This document shows positions 40,401 to 47,567 of a DNA stretch of 64,000 nucleotides, piece by piece; position 1 is the stretch's first letter, and every line of letters starts with the position of its first letter. Location: the NCBI GenBank assembly GCA_037577475.1, contig CM075206.1, forward strand, positions 10,322,401 through 10,386,400, written 5' to 3'. The DNA comes from Chaunax sp. Z400 (taxonomy: Eukaryota; Chordata; Actinopteri; Lophiiformes; Chaunacidae). Under the pieces are notes generated by a model. That model did not search any database, was not told where the DNA came from, and saw nothing but the letters and a program-made list of their open reading frames with translations. Both the position numbers and the translations under genes were made by a program.

Positions 40401-41566
40401 TTCTGGGTAGACGACTGGTTTGTGATTTGCAATTATGGAAATATGTGAAATCTGCAAACTCTGTTGTCATTTTCAACCAAATCTGTGACATTTAAAGATA
40501 CATACAGTCGTTAAACATGGTGGTCTGACCTATCTGACTTTTCTGCTGTGCTTATTTTATGTACTCTATTGTTTTCTTAGTGACTTTGATTAAATAAAGC
40601 TACACAGCAGAGAAATTGTACCACAGTACCAGTCGGACTAACTGCTGCTTCTACTTTGAGTAAAACTGGCTATCTATTTCTTTAGTCTGTGGCCCCAAGT
40701 GGTAAATCAGACCTAATGCGAGTGAAGGTGTTATTATATGAAAGCATCAAACATGAAATTTAGATGAATGGGATGTATACATAACATCCTGAAAAAATTC
40801 AATCAAATTATATGTAAGCCAACAAACTTTGTGAATGGTTTTACAGTGAAGTCAAATACATGATAATGACTATTATTAGGTTACCTAATCAACACTGAAA
40901 GATTTTAACAGAGCACAGGAAAGAACAGGAACTGCAGATGTATAATAACTTGTTCATATCATGTTGTTTTCTATTAAAGACTTTGCACACGCAGACACGA
41001 TACTAATCTTGAGGTAGGTTGTCTACATGAGTTGCTGGTGAGTGCAGACCGACACACACTGAGAATTCACCTCCACTAAAAAAAACTAATCAAGAGCAGA
41101 AAGGGTTTGTGACATGGTCTAATAATGGCAATGTCTATTTTGATAATACCATATTTTGCACACTGTATTCATATTCTATTATTGTTAGACAATATATTCA
41201 TATATTGCCTGTAACAATTCAAACAAGAGGATGCTGATGAGATGTAAATAGTTCGTTATTTATATTGGAAGTAAGCAGATTATCATGAATAATAATTAAA
41301 ACCACAAGGCACTGCAAAAAGATCACTTCTTTTTCCCTGATGGGGAACAACTGTGTTGGCATTCTACCTGGTGATGTGGCGGACACAGGGGCGTCCCCAT
41401 AGCCGACTGCAGGAGCAGGGCAGACGGGTGTGGGGTTAGGACATGTGCCATTGACGGAGGGCTGCAGACCCACAGATCCTGGGCTGGCCATGGCCGCCGG
41501 GGGAACTCCTGGGGAAAGGCCAGGACCAGCCAGGGGTGCTGAAGTCTGTACTTTCACTTGAGCCAT
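2973..41566 (-). CDS. stau2: stau2, Staufen double-stranded RNA-binding protein 2 (gene-level CDS span, 3' end outside window)
   Basis: Staufen2 binds structured mRNA through double-stranded-RNA-binding domains (dsRBDs) and helps transport, localise and decay mRNAs, notably in neurons and oocytes. Eleven coding exons join in frame into 597 codons: 41566-41368, 40107-39977, 39036-38877, 37612-37477, 25008-24849, 20572-20465, 14703-14491, 14061-13924, 11785-11657, 9356-9299 and 3331-2973. Approximate domains: proline-rich leader 1-72, dsRBD1 82-144, dsRBD2 170-251 (split by a linker, as in the family), dsRBD3 278-346, dsRBD4 379-447, Staufen-swapping motif about 544-594. Paralogue choice: MANPKEKTPMCLVNELARF, PTVELNGLAMKRGEPAIYRP and HLSPDVYQEMEASR are stau2-type, not stau1-type. 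After IQGFQ the frame enters a GTGAGA donor, so the dsRBD5 remainder and C-terminus lie in further exon(s), probably left of the window. The mammalian protein is about 570 residues. This one has a longer N-terminus. Confidence 0.96.
3332..9298. other. stau2 intron between exons 10 and 11 (5967 bp)
   Basis: No additional exon seen. GC-richer islands at about 5210-5300 and a poly-C tract near 4710-4720. The open frames are short and unrelated to known families. Confidence 0.7.
9299..9356 (-). CDS. stau2: stau2 coding exon 10: short linker exon
   Basis: A 58-base exon, frame 0 in and phase 1 out: MDSKGWNGQKASFTEATSN. It aligns with the family linker NKGWSGPKPGFPEPTNN. The acceptor is CATCACTACAG and the donor GTAACA/GTGAGT. 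The leftover base combines with CC of exon 11 to give Thr, matching the conserved N-T-P/Q-K-G order. It was found by homology and splice phase because it is too short for ORF searching. Confidence 0.9.
10759..10950 (+). repeat. partial copy of the GTTACCTCC-type dispersed element
   Basis: TGCCAAGGAGGTTATGTTTT, then GCTAGCAGAATATCTCAAAC, AGATTTCAATGATTTC and GATCTGGATC follow the same order as the 25.7-kb copy, with divergence. Confidence 0.4.
11133..11269 (+). repeat. internally deleted copy of the GTTACCTCC-type element
   Basis: Begins GTTACCTCCACCAGGGAG and TTATGTTTTCATCTATGTTTG like the 25.7-kb copy, then jumps to TTTGCAGAGGAACGCAGTGG and GAATGCCCTTCTAGTT, the usual right end of the family. 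About 137 bp in total, so the middle is deleted. Confidence 0.5.
11366..11618 (+). mobile_element. LINE-type retrotransposon 3' tail (degraded)
   Basis: GGCATCTGGGTAAGATGCCTCC, AACTGGGAGGAGACCAAGGG, CTGCTTAGCCTGGTGCTGC, GCGACCCAAGCCCGGATAAG and ATGGATAGAAGGATT ending in an A-run match the layout of the widespread fish LINE 3' end (reverse-transcriptase C-terminus plus UTR). It is 5'-truncated, as usual for LINE insertions, and ends 39 bp from the stau2 exon 9 boundary. Confidence 0.65.
11657..11785 (-). CDS. stau2: stau2 coding exon 9: second half of dsRBD4
   Basis: A 129-base, frame-0 exon, residues 416-458. VKVNSEVATGTGPNKKVAKR and NAAEAMLLQLGYKAS complete dsRBD4 with its KKVAKRNAAEAM helix, then STVPQNTTE starts the linker. 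The acceptor is CATAATGCAG and the donor ACTGAG/GTACAA. A LINE tail ends 39 bp beyond the donor side. Confidence 0.97.
11786..13923. other. stau2 intron between exons 8 and 9 (2138 bp)
   Basis: Only the small palindrome at 13042-13090 stands out. No coding signal. Confidence 0.7.
13042..13090. repeat. small palindrome plus partial direct repeat
   Basis: GATTAGAAAC (13042-13051) and GTTTCTAATC (13058-13067) pair perfectly. GATTAGAAAC then repeats at 13081-13090. Local duplication, no known role. Confidence 0.7.
13924..14061 (-). CDS. stau2: stau2 coding exon 8: first half of dsRBD4
   Basis: A 138-base, frame-0 exon, residues 370-415: [46 protein letters not shown]. The [20 protein letters not shown] helix and the [10 protein letters not shown] strand are hallmarks of Staufen dsRBD4. 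The acceptor is TTCCTCCCAG and the donor ATGCAG/GTAAAT. Confidence 0.97.
14062..14490. other. stau2 intron between exons 7 and 8 (429 bp)
   Basis: AT-rich, with no features seen. Confidence 0.8.
14491..14703 (-). CDS. stau2: stau2 coding exon 7: body of dsRBD3 and basic linker
   Basis: A 213-base, frame-0 exon, residues 299-369. It carries KESGPPHMKSFLTRVTVGEF, then SAEGEGNSKKLSKKRAALSI, the GEG loop and lysine-rich helix (KKLSKKRAA) that clamps double-stranded RNA. It ends with the Pro/Lys linker EKPKTHYKKRTKTILK, which resembles the nuclear-localisation region described between dsRBD3 and dsRBD4. The acceptor is CCACCACAG and the donor CTCAAG/GTGCAG. Confidence 0.97.
16402..16908. mobile_element. 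non-autonomous DNA transposon with CGACT-repeat inverted ends
   Basis: The left end CCACTACATGGTACCGGCTC runs into CGACTCGACTCGACTC. The right end, read in reverse, is CCACTTCGTGTCACCAGCTC followed by the same CGACT repeat, so about 35 bp of inverted repeat. Roughly 0.5 kb. No clear target duplication. Open frames inside it are chance. The family is not named with certainty. Confidence 0.6.
18624..18644. repeat. (CT)n microsatellite
   Basis: About ten uninterrupted CT units in the stau2 intron between exons 6 and 7. Confidence 0.95.
20465..20572 (-). CDS. stau2: stau2 coding exon 6: acidic linker and first helix of dsRBD3
   Basis: A 108-base, frame-0 exon, residues 263-298. An acidic linker SPEEKGETEEGTDASKS precedes EISLVYEIALKRNLSVNFE, the first helix and strand of dsRBD3, the main RNA-binding domain. 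The acceptor is TTCTGTTCCAG and the donor TTTGAG/GTGAGG. Its open frame is under 60 residues, so a simple ORF length cut-off misses it. Confidence 0.95.
20709..20902 (+). mobile_element. tRNA-derived SINE
   Basis: GGCTGTGGCGCAGGAGGTAG provides an A-box-like start. GGTTCAATCCC at about 20760-20770 is a B box. TTGGGCAAGATACTGAACCC is the fish-specific body, and an A-run at 20892-20901 is the tail. It lies in the stau2 intron just 137 bp upstream of exon 6. Confidence 0.7.
22431..22459. repeat. (GT)n microsatellite
   Basis: About 14 uninterrupted GT units in the stau2 intron between exons 5 and 6. Confidence 0.95.
24849..25008 (-). CDS. stau2: stau2 coding exon 5: C-terminal part of dsRBD2
   Basis: A 160-base exon, residues 209-262. 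RYHYPVPKIFYVQLSVGSHE is the strand region. FIGEGRTRQAARHSAAMKAL holds the conserved GEG loop and the basic RTRQAARH helix typical of Staufen dsRBD2. A short tail NEPIPERPPQ leads to the linker. The acceptor is TTAATTCCAG and the donor CCCCAG/GTAAAT. Reading on into the intron meets a stop. Confidence 0.96.
25709..26421 (+). repeat. dispersed 0.7-kb element with internal tandem modules
   Basis: Starts GTTACCTCCACCAAGGAGG and ends near CTTGGCAGAGGTTTGAAATA, so the ends are inversely related (CTCC-CC-AGG). Inside, a module beginning ATTACACA-AA-ACCT/CTTG-TGGATTT recurs at 25771, 25957 and 26124 (spacing 186 and 167 bp). It resembles a repeat found across many animal genomes. Class not assigned. 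Confidence 0.55.
26795..27080. repeat. teleost interspersed repeat (TTAGCATGCTAACAT-type)
   Basis: GTTAGCATGCTAACATCTG, TTAGCACTAAGCACAAAGTA and CAGTTGAGGTTCACTGAA, then ATCCATCCTATGGTTGTTGA and GACAATTCA, are the parts of a repeat I recognise from many fish introns. The limits are soft and the class unknown. Confidence 0.45.
34190..34300 (-). mobile_element. tRNA-derived SINE fragment, reverse orientation
   Basis: GCTCTTCCAACTGAGCT (34265-34281) is the reverse of a tRNA A-box region (AGCTCAGTTGGAAGAGC). The adjoining CATGGAGCGCACGCTC and AGGCCGCTACAGGATTCAGC resemble a common fish tRNA-type SINE. Degraded. The B box is only partly recognisable. Confidence 0.5.
34405..34452. repeat. (ATA)n microsatellite
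   Basis: About 16 uninterrupted ATA units in the long stau2 intron. The purest triplet tract in the window. Confidence 0.95.
36634..36653. repeat. (AAAT)n microsatellite after an A-run
   Basis: Five AAAT units following an A-run at 36620-36632. Confidence 0.85.
37477..37612 (-). CDS. stau2: stau2 coding exon 4: N-terminal helix and insertion of dsRBD2
   Basis: A 136-base exon, phases 1 in and 2 out, residues 164-208. It begins GSITPTVELNGLAMKRGEP, the first helix of dsRBD2, then AIYRPLDPKPMPNYRANYNF and RGMFNQ, the Pro/Asn/Tyr-rich insertion that interrupts dsRBD2 in Staufen proteins. The acceptor is AAATGTAG and the donor CAAAG/GTGAGC. The split Arg codon joins exon 5 across a 12,468-bp intron. 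Confidence 0.95.
37613..38876. other. stau2 intron between exons 3 and 4 (1264 bp)
   Basis: No repeats or exons recognised. A 60-codon hydrophobic minus-strand frame at 38022-38207 is taken as chance. Confidence 0.7.
38877..39036 (-). CDS. stau2: stau2 coding exon 3: second half of dsRBD1
   Basis: A 160-base exon, residues 111-163 plus one base. IFTVQLTLGEQLWEAEG gives the central beta strands. GTSIKKAQHSTAAKAL is the C-terminal helix carrying the lysines that contact RNA in this fold. A linker follows to NSNPG. The acceptor is TTCCAG and the donor AACCCAG/GTACTG, phase 1. Mammalian short isoforms have Met at the first residue of this exon. Here it is Ile (ATC), so that internal start is missing. 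Confidence 0.95.
39037..39976. other. stau2 intron between exons 2 and 3 (940 bp)
   Basis: AT-rich, with nothing recognised. Confidence 0.75.
39977..40107 (-). CDS. stau2: stau2 coding exon 2: internal Met73 and first half of dsRBD1
   Basis: The acceptor CTACTTCAG and donor GCTAAG/GTAAGG bound 131 bases. After a short GPPQEN bridge comes Met73 (ATG at 40090-40088), which begins the well-conserved stretch MANPKEKTPMCLVNELARF. That is the first helix of dsRBD1, followed by QPQYKLLNERGPAHAK, its first strand and loop. The ATG has the context GGAGAACATGG, so it can also serve as a start if exon 1 is skipped. Confidence 0.95.
40108..41367. other. stau2 intron between exons 1 and 2 (1260 bp)
   Basis: Nothing recognised beyond AT-rich sequence. 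Confidence 0.75.
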
Positions 41567-41575
41567 GCTCTATTC
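41368..41575 (-). CDS. stau2: stau2 coding exon 1: start codon and proline-rich N-terminal extension
   Basis: The ATG is at 41566-41564, preceded by nine 5'UTR bases after a plausible acceptor (GGTGTCAG). The 199 coding bases give 66 residues plus one base, starting MAQVKVQTSAPLAG, rich in Pro, Ala, Ser and Gly with no predicted fold. The donor is CACCAG/GTAGAA, phase 1. It joins exon 2 as a Gly codon, placing this leader upstream of the Met that starts the usual mammalian long isoform. The in-frame junction and the Met near an acceptor support it. The extension is low complexity, so use as the main start is inferred. Confidence 0.8.
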
Positions 41576-43660
41576 CTGACACCAGACAACAAGTAACAAC
41601 TTATAAGTATTAAAGGCATCAGCCATTACATAATATTATCATGTCACTTTAAATAGACTACTGTTGGGCAAAATATGAGTTTTTTTGATAAATAAAAATC
41701 AAGTTCATAATAAAAAAAAAGGTTTTTGCACAATTTAAAGAAGTTCATTGTCATTTGACAAATTTCTGTGGGCATGGAAAACAGACTTCAAAATGAGCAG
41801 TCCTCACTCTATCTCACATTCTGATCCACTGGCAGCTAATACACCCAGACAATGAAGCTTTATCTGAAGGAGCTTTGCTCATGTTACTGCTGCTAAGCTC
41901 CCCGGAAAAAGGAAAAAAATCCTGTGATAGCAGCCTGAACAAGACAATGGATACTCATATCAGATCATATTTTATTTGAAACTATGTAGGCCTACGAGAA
42001 ATAGAGATTTGTTAGCATGAAAAACAGAGAGGGTGAACCAATATGGTTAAAGTTAACAAATACACAATACACATGGTATTAGCTTCTGTATCTTTGGTGC
42101 ATGCATGCATTCTTATGCTGAAGGCAATTAAACATAGGTCACAGCTTATGACTATACAATATAAGTACAAAAATATATGGATGTCATTTTCATAAACTAA
42201 AGATGAAGATAGAGGGAATGAAATGTAAAATAATATTAATGATTATTGTTATTATAAAAAAGGACAATCGGTATCAGAACATTTCGTCAAGACAGCTCAA
42301 CTACTGTTTTGAGTTAACATATGGCAGGATCTCAAGAGACATGAGAGAAATTCTTTTTATGTCCCAACAGGGGCCAGAGGAATGGGCCTGACACAGAACT
42401 GAACCCCTCGAGGGTGGAGAAAATGCACTTTGAGACTTCCTTCAAGGTTGAATATGAAGCAACTGGACTTTTACTCAGGGTTTGAATATGTTTCACCTCT
42501 CATCCAAGAAGCTTCCTCGGTTCTAATTGACTGGTGGAACTGAGTTCTGTTGGAACAGAGGAAGCCTCTTGGATGAGAGGTGAAGCATCTTCAAATCCTA
42601 AATGGAGGTCCAGTTGCTTCAGATTCATCCTTCAAGGATTACCATGACCTGGATGAATGAGAATCTACACATGCACTTGGAGACTTCATGAAATGCTGGC
42701 TTAAACCTGGCAACATCAGGTGGTGGCTAAGATCTTAAATAACCATGTCACCACGAATTAATCTATAAAATAAAAACTTTGAGCATGACAATAACCTGTC
42801 TTTAACCAATTGTTTGAATGGAGACATGTTTTAAATATCACGTAGGCTAAAAAGAACAATTTTCATAGACAGATTTTCAGATGTTATCATGAGATTCACC
42901 CTGAAATCATGATGAACGTTGTAAGTATTGCCTATATTCATACAGAGAGGAGGACCAGTGTTGGACTGGTGTAAATGGCAGAGCAGGGGCCAATGACGAA
43001 AGCAATTGAAATCAACAATGTCCACAAAAAACACAGGCTCGCTCTCATCTGTAACCTGAATTCATTCAATACAATCGATTATTTTCCCTGCGTATGTCTT
43101 CGTTGCACCTCATCTGCCCCTGAGGTTGTCAAAATCCGTCTTGCATTTCTCCTCCTCTCTTGCGGCAACATGCACAGATGTATCGCCATAACACCATCCA
43201 GAGTGCATGGCTGTCATGGTAAACTGAATGTGTAGGTGGTGTTGCGTTTAAGGTTGACTGGCAGAGCTACAGGGCTGTCTGCAACCCCTAAACCTGCATT
43301 ATAGCGTAGCAGGAAGCTAACGTTAACGACGAGAAAACTGCATTTCCTGCTAATGTCAGCTCCTAAATTCAAACAAACGGAACAGGCAAGTGTGCATCCT
43401 GTCATGAATGTGTCAGTGTGATTTCTCCTGATGAATATACACCGTTTAGCCTCCTCCAGTGACGGCAGTTTAGCCGGTTAATGCTCATCATGGCTGATCG
43501 GCCGAGCACCCCTCTTGCTAGCATCTCCATACCGCCCATTCTTACACGACAGTCTGGGCGATTTCAGACCACCGCAACATCATAAACGGACTGGCGACAG
43601 CTTGGCGAATATTCAAGACTATCCCGAAACAAAGGGACAAATATTCTAGAGCATTTTTAC
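41576..43660. other. stau2 5'UTR intron (2085 bp if the first exon is right)
   Basis: Contains the foldback element at 42439-42637. CpG density rises from about 43440 towards the promoter. Confidence 0.5.
42439..42637. mobile_element. foldback/MITE-like inverted-repeat element
   Basis: Left arm: CCTTCAAGGTTGAATATGAA, GCAACTGGAC and CACCTCTCATCCAAGAAGCTTCCTC. The right arm is its reverse: GAGGAAGCCTCTTGGATGAGAGGTG, GTCCAGTTGC and a closing TTCAAGG. The arms are about 80-90 bp with mismatches around a short loop. It lies in the stau2 5'UTR intron. Confidence 0.6.
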
Positions 43661-43710
43661 CTTTGTCCAGGGCCAGACCCCAGTTACACCTCCGACATTG
43701 GCAAACACTA
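43661..43710 (-). other. stau2: probable stau2 noncoding first exon (5'UTR), upper limit uncertain
   Basis: A good donor, GGACAAAG/GTAAAA, lies at 43661/43660 about 2.1 kb upstream of the first coding exon, in sequence richer in CpG than its surroundings. Two inverted CCAAT boxes (ATTGG) lie at 43697-43701 and 43746-43750. The transcription start is not visible, so the upper coordinate is a guess. The call rests on the donor, CCAAT boxes and position. Confidence 0.45.
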
Positions 43711-43750
43711 AAGAGAACTAGATGGAAGAGGGAACAGACCACGTTATTGG
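43697..43750 (-). promoter_or_regulatory. candidate stau2 promoter with two inverted CCAAT boxes
   Basis: ATTGG occurs at 43697-43701 and 43746-43750, i.e. CCAAT on the gene's strand. CpGs are scattered through 43440-43700 and no TATA box is evident. The position just upstream of the presumed noncoding exon fits a broad housekeeping-type promoter. Inference only. Confidence 0.35.
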
Positions 43751-43759
43751 TCTGGGTGA

Positions 43760-45310
43760 AATATTAAAATATGTCAATGTAGAGGCAAATTACTTGTCAT
43801 TTTGATATGTGACGTATAAAGTTTGTGTTTTTTTTATGGACAATGTTACGTAGTGCATATCTTATTGTATCATCATTACAGTTTAAGGAGAATCTTGAAT
43901 GAATCAACCACCCGCGGTGATGTGAATGGTTCAGTCCTGGTTGGCTTCCTCAGGGCATGAAACAGTGCAACTTTGATTCCGAGCAAAAATGAACATTTTC
44001 AAACTTGCCTTCTGTACACGGCATTCATGCGGATTAGTTTGATTGCACAATATTATATTTATTTGCATTTTAAGGCATCAAGTATCCTTAGGTCCAGTAT
44101 CACCGAAACTTGACATAATAATCTATGAATAACTATACAATTAATCCCTAGACCTAATTTTTTAGGGAGGCTTCTTTATTTAGCGCGTTTAATTATTAAT
44201 TTAATTATCGATTTAATGTAAGACTTGGACCTGGACTGTTTTCCAAGAGAGAGTATTAACCAATCAGAGGGCAGAATTGACTATTGCTGGTAGTTTTGCT
44301 GCTTTGCTCAAGGGCACAGTGGAGGACAGGGGTTTACCTTGGTGCTGAATGAAGAAATGAGTGTCTCACCATCCACATGACCACCAAGTGTGGATTCTGT
44401 CATTTAGGTTTCTGAGCAAGAGAGCACACCCAGTTAGCGATGTTATTTATTTAATAGGTGGTGATGATTCTGGGGTCCCATAGCTGAAAGGGGCCCACAT
44501 AAATTCAAGTGGAAAATTGTATTAATAGTAAAAGGTAATACACCCAAATGTATATCTAAAGATATTTGGATATTTGGCGAGAAGAGTACTATTGTCATGA
44601 CCACTAGATGATGCCACTAAACCACTTTTCCTTGTGATATTGTGGCGAGCTTTATGCCATGGAGGCAACGCTGTACTCTCTTTTTAACAAAGATGAAATA
44701 CTACGTGCAGAATCACTTTTTTTTTTTAAAGTTGTGACTGATTGCGCTTAGATCATTTTAGCATATAGTGCTACACAACTACAAAACTGAACATTCGTTT
44801 AAACTGATGATTGGCACTTTTTAAATCTTGGCCAACATCATGCATATAAGGCACACAGTTTAGGAAAACACGGTGATGAATGCATCAACAGCCTCAGTGG
44901 ACCTGTAATCAAATATAATTTTTTTTTTATTGATAAAAACATTTTTAAAAAGACTATTTGCCTGATGGCTGATGGTATAGATCCTGTACTTAACATAAGA
45001 TTGTGTTGCACTGCAAAGAAAACTAAAAAAGGTCTGATAATTTGACTTTGAAATATGTTAAAACTTTTCTTATTAGAAAGATTTATTTTCTCTGAAAACA
45101 ATTTAACTTTTTTAGATACTGTTGGCAAACACACTAACATTTTCTTTGTGAATTTAGCAGCCATTATCCTTATCACCTACACTCCTTTAGAATAGAACTA
45201 GTAGTTTGAATTCAGCATAAAATTGAGAAAAGGCTTGTAAAAGATGCAGAAAACAGCAGAAGGATTATATATTCAGACACTTGATGCAAACCCAGCTTGA
45301 ATAAAAGTGA
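43760..45310. other. intergenic stretch between stau2 and ube2w
   Basis: AT-rich, with no gene or clear repeat seen. Confidence 0.65.
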
Positions 45311-45829
45311 ATCTTTGCTTTTATTATTGATTATGAAAATGAACAGGCACCTATTACATGGAGCTTGAACATCCCAGAACAAAAATTTCAAATATAAATA
45401 ACACACCCTCATTAGTGTTGATCACTCACAACAACCTGCGAGCTAAGAGTTCAAACCACATTGAAAATGAAAAAAAACCCAAATAAACTTGGAAGATTAA
45501 AAAAAAAAAAAGTCACAGCCAAACCGTTGTAACATGTTCACTCAAGTTTTTCAAATTTCTTTTGATACACTGTCCACAGGGTGAAGGCTTCTTGTCCTCA
45601 CACAAACTGTCATGTCAGCACTTACAGTCATCTCAGTCCTACTGTCTGGTTCTAAGCCTGACGACAACAGAGAAGAATGCTGCAATAAATCTAATAAAAT
45701 AATCATTGGTTAAATAGATGTCCTTAAATTATCAATATAATCTTTGATAGCTGTGTGCTGTGGTAATCTCCACTACAGTATACAGACTATCATCACATTC
45801 ACACAAGTTCAAGGAACTCATGTAGACCT

Positions 45830-45844
45830 GGGGGGGGGGGGGGG
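45830..45844. repeat. 15-base G homopolymer
   Basis: An uninterrupted run of 15 G on the plus strand (C on the ube2w sense strand), at or just beyond the end of ube2w. Confidence 0.95.
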
Positions 45845-46387
45845 AGCAAAAGCAATACAAACAACCAAAGATGGAAAATTCAAGTATATCTGACTGGATG
45901 GCCATAAACATTTCTTTAGGAATGGAGTGATTACAGTCTGAAATAACAGAGCCTCGCAGCCTCTGGAGGTGAGGTTTGTAATATCCATCCCATAAACCAT
46001 TACATAAGTTATGGAAAGACCAAAAGATGTTACAATGTCTGATGCCAATAAGAAAAAGTAGGGTTTAAAATTGCATGCACCCCCACTGTAAAACTACTAA
46101 ATGTTTTTTTTTTGTTTTTCCCCAACAGTAGTGTTTGTTGCTGTCTATATACATCCTAATTAGCAAAAGATGCAGGCTAAGTTCCAACGAAATAAAGCAC
46201 TCCTATTATCATTCTGCTATAAAGTAAATGCATCCTCTGCTAATTTCTTTCATATCATCCAACAGTTTAAAGATACTTATATACAATAGTTTCATACATG
46301 TTATAATTTTACAACATAGCAGTCTCTTTTGATGAAAATATAGATAAATTCAAAATATCTGATAGGTATCTTTTTAGAGGAGATCTC

Positions 46388-46393
46388 TTTATT
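46388..46393 (-). terminator. candidate ube2w poly(A) signal
   Basis: TTTATT on the plus strand reads AATAAA on the gene strand, about 1.16 kb after the stop codon. Neighbouring candidates at 46835-46840 and 45320-45325 cannot be excluded. Confidence 0.35.
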
Positions 46394-47553
46394 GAAAAAA
46401 GTACCTGAGCCAAAACTCTGACCAAGGGGAATCACAAAAGCCTCATCTCTCAAAAACTTATAGAAAGACTCTCCTTTTCTTCATTCATTATCATTTTGGA
46501 GAACAAAGATTTAAATTAAATAACAAATACAAAAAAGAAAAATAAACAACATACTGACTCATCAAAACAACCCACAAATTTTTTTTAAAGTATAAGCTAG
46601 TTGAAAAACGGTACAAAAAAGAATTCAAGAAATATTAAAATCAAACATTTCAGAAGATTAAAGCATGTAATTAAAAAAGTGTCATACGAATACGCAAAGT
46701 TTTATAACAGACATTCTTTAAATGGAAGAGAGGCTGTTGCATACCTTCAATGATGGACTAGTGCATGGTTTCAGCCCAACTTTACGAGCAGACGTACACT
46801 GAGAGGTCATCAGCTGACTAAGAGATCGATCATATTTATTCCTATCCGTACTGACATTCTGTCAGACAGGAAGAACTGCAGCCGGGGCTCAAGTTGGAAG
46901 ATGAAGAAGAAAACTGCGTTTTCTCTGACATGCAGTGCTGCAAGCGAAAACCTTTTAACGTGACAAATAAATGGAGGACTGCTTACAGTCCAACTGCAGT
47001 TTGGGAATAATATACTAACAGTGCTGTTTTAATCTGATACTTTCACAGTGCATATAATTTAAAAAATAAGAAGAAGAAACGCATGAAGCATTTTCTTGGG
47101 GTTTTGATGGTCAAATTCCTTCCAGAAAATGATTACATTTGGATTTCTCTTTGTAGGCCCAAGTATGCATCCATCAGTTATTATTGCACAACACAAGGAC
47201 CTTAAAAAGCACCCACACACAAACAATAACGTAACAATAATAATCTTAAAACAGGAACTTTTATCATCTCACTACAAATCCACATTGCTGTGCTTGCTCG
47301 CTGCATTAAAACAGTTTGCCAAAAACAATCCGTCTTGGGTGCATCTAAACGTTCCCGTTATTTTCGTTCCCTACATTACAGGCGACAAAAACATGCATCC
47401 AACTGTCCGTGGGGGAAATGCAGTCAAGAGCCTCCAGCGCATGGTGTCCTTAATTCCAGCCAAAGGTCAGAGTTCAAAGACTGAATGATTAAAAAGTGCT
47501 TTACGTAGGTCAGTAGGACTTTTTTCTTCTATGATTATTACAAAGTTTGTACA

Positions 47554-47567
47554 TTAGCATGTATCAT
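47554..47567 (-). CDS. ube2w: ube2w coding exon 6: 14 coding bases ending the protein (DDTC, stop)
   Basis: The acceptor CCTTTACAG at 47568-47570 is followed by AT GAT ACA TGC TAA. With the G left from exon 5 it encodes Asp-Asp-Thr-Cys-stop, exactly the family C-terminus. The rest of this exon is 3'UTR. It was found by searching for the expected tail downstream of exon 5. Confidence 0.93.

Larger units (their letters stand above)
45320..47553 (-). other. ube2w: ube2w 3' untranslated region (lower limit uncertain)
   Basis: AT-rich sequence with no conserved frame follows the stop. AATAAA signals on the gene's strand occur at 46840-46835, 46393-46388 and 45325-45320. Any could end the transcript, so the UTR is between about 0.7 and 2.2 kb. 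A 119-codon plus-strand frame at 47129-47488 overlaps this UTR and is considered chance. Confidence 0.5.

Noticed and set aside
47129..47488. 119-codon plus-strand open frame opposite the ube2w 3'UTR
   Set aside because: No recognisable domain, AT-driven composition, antisense to a UTR with no promoter or splice context.
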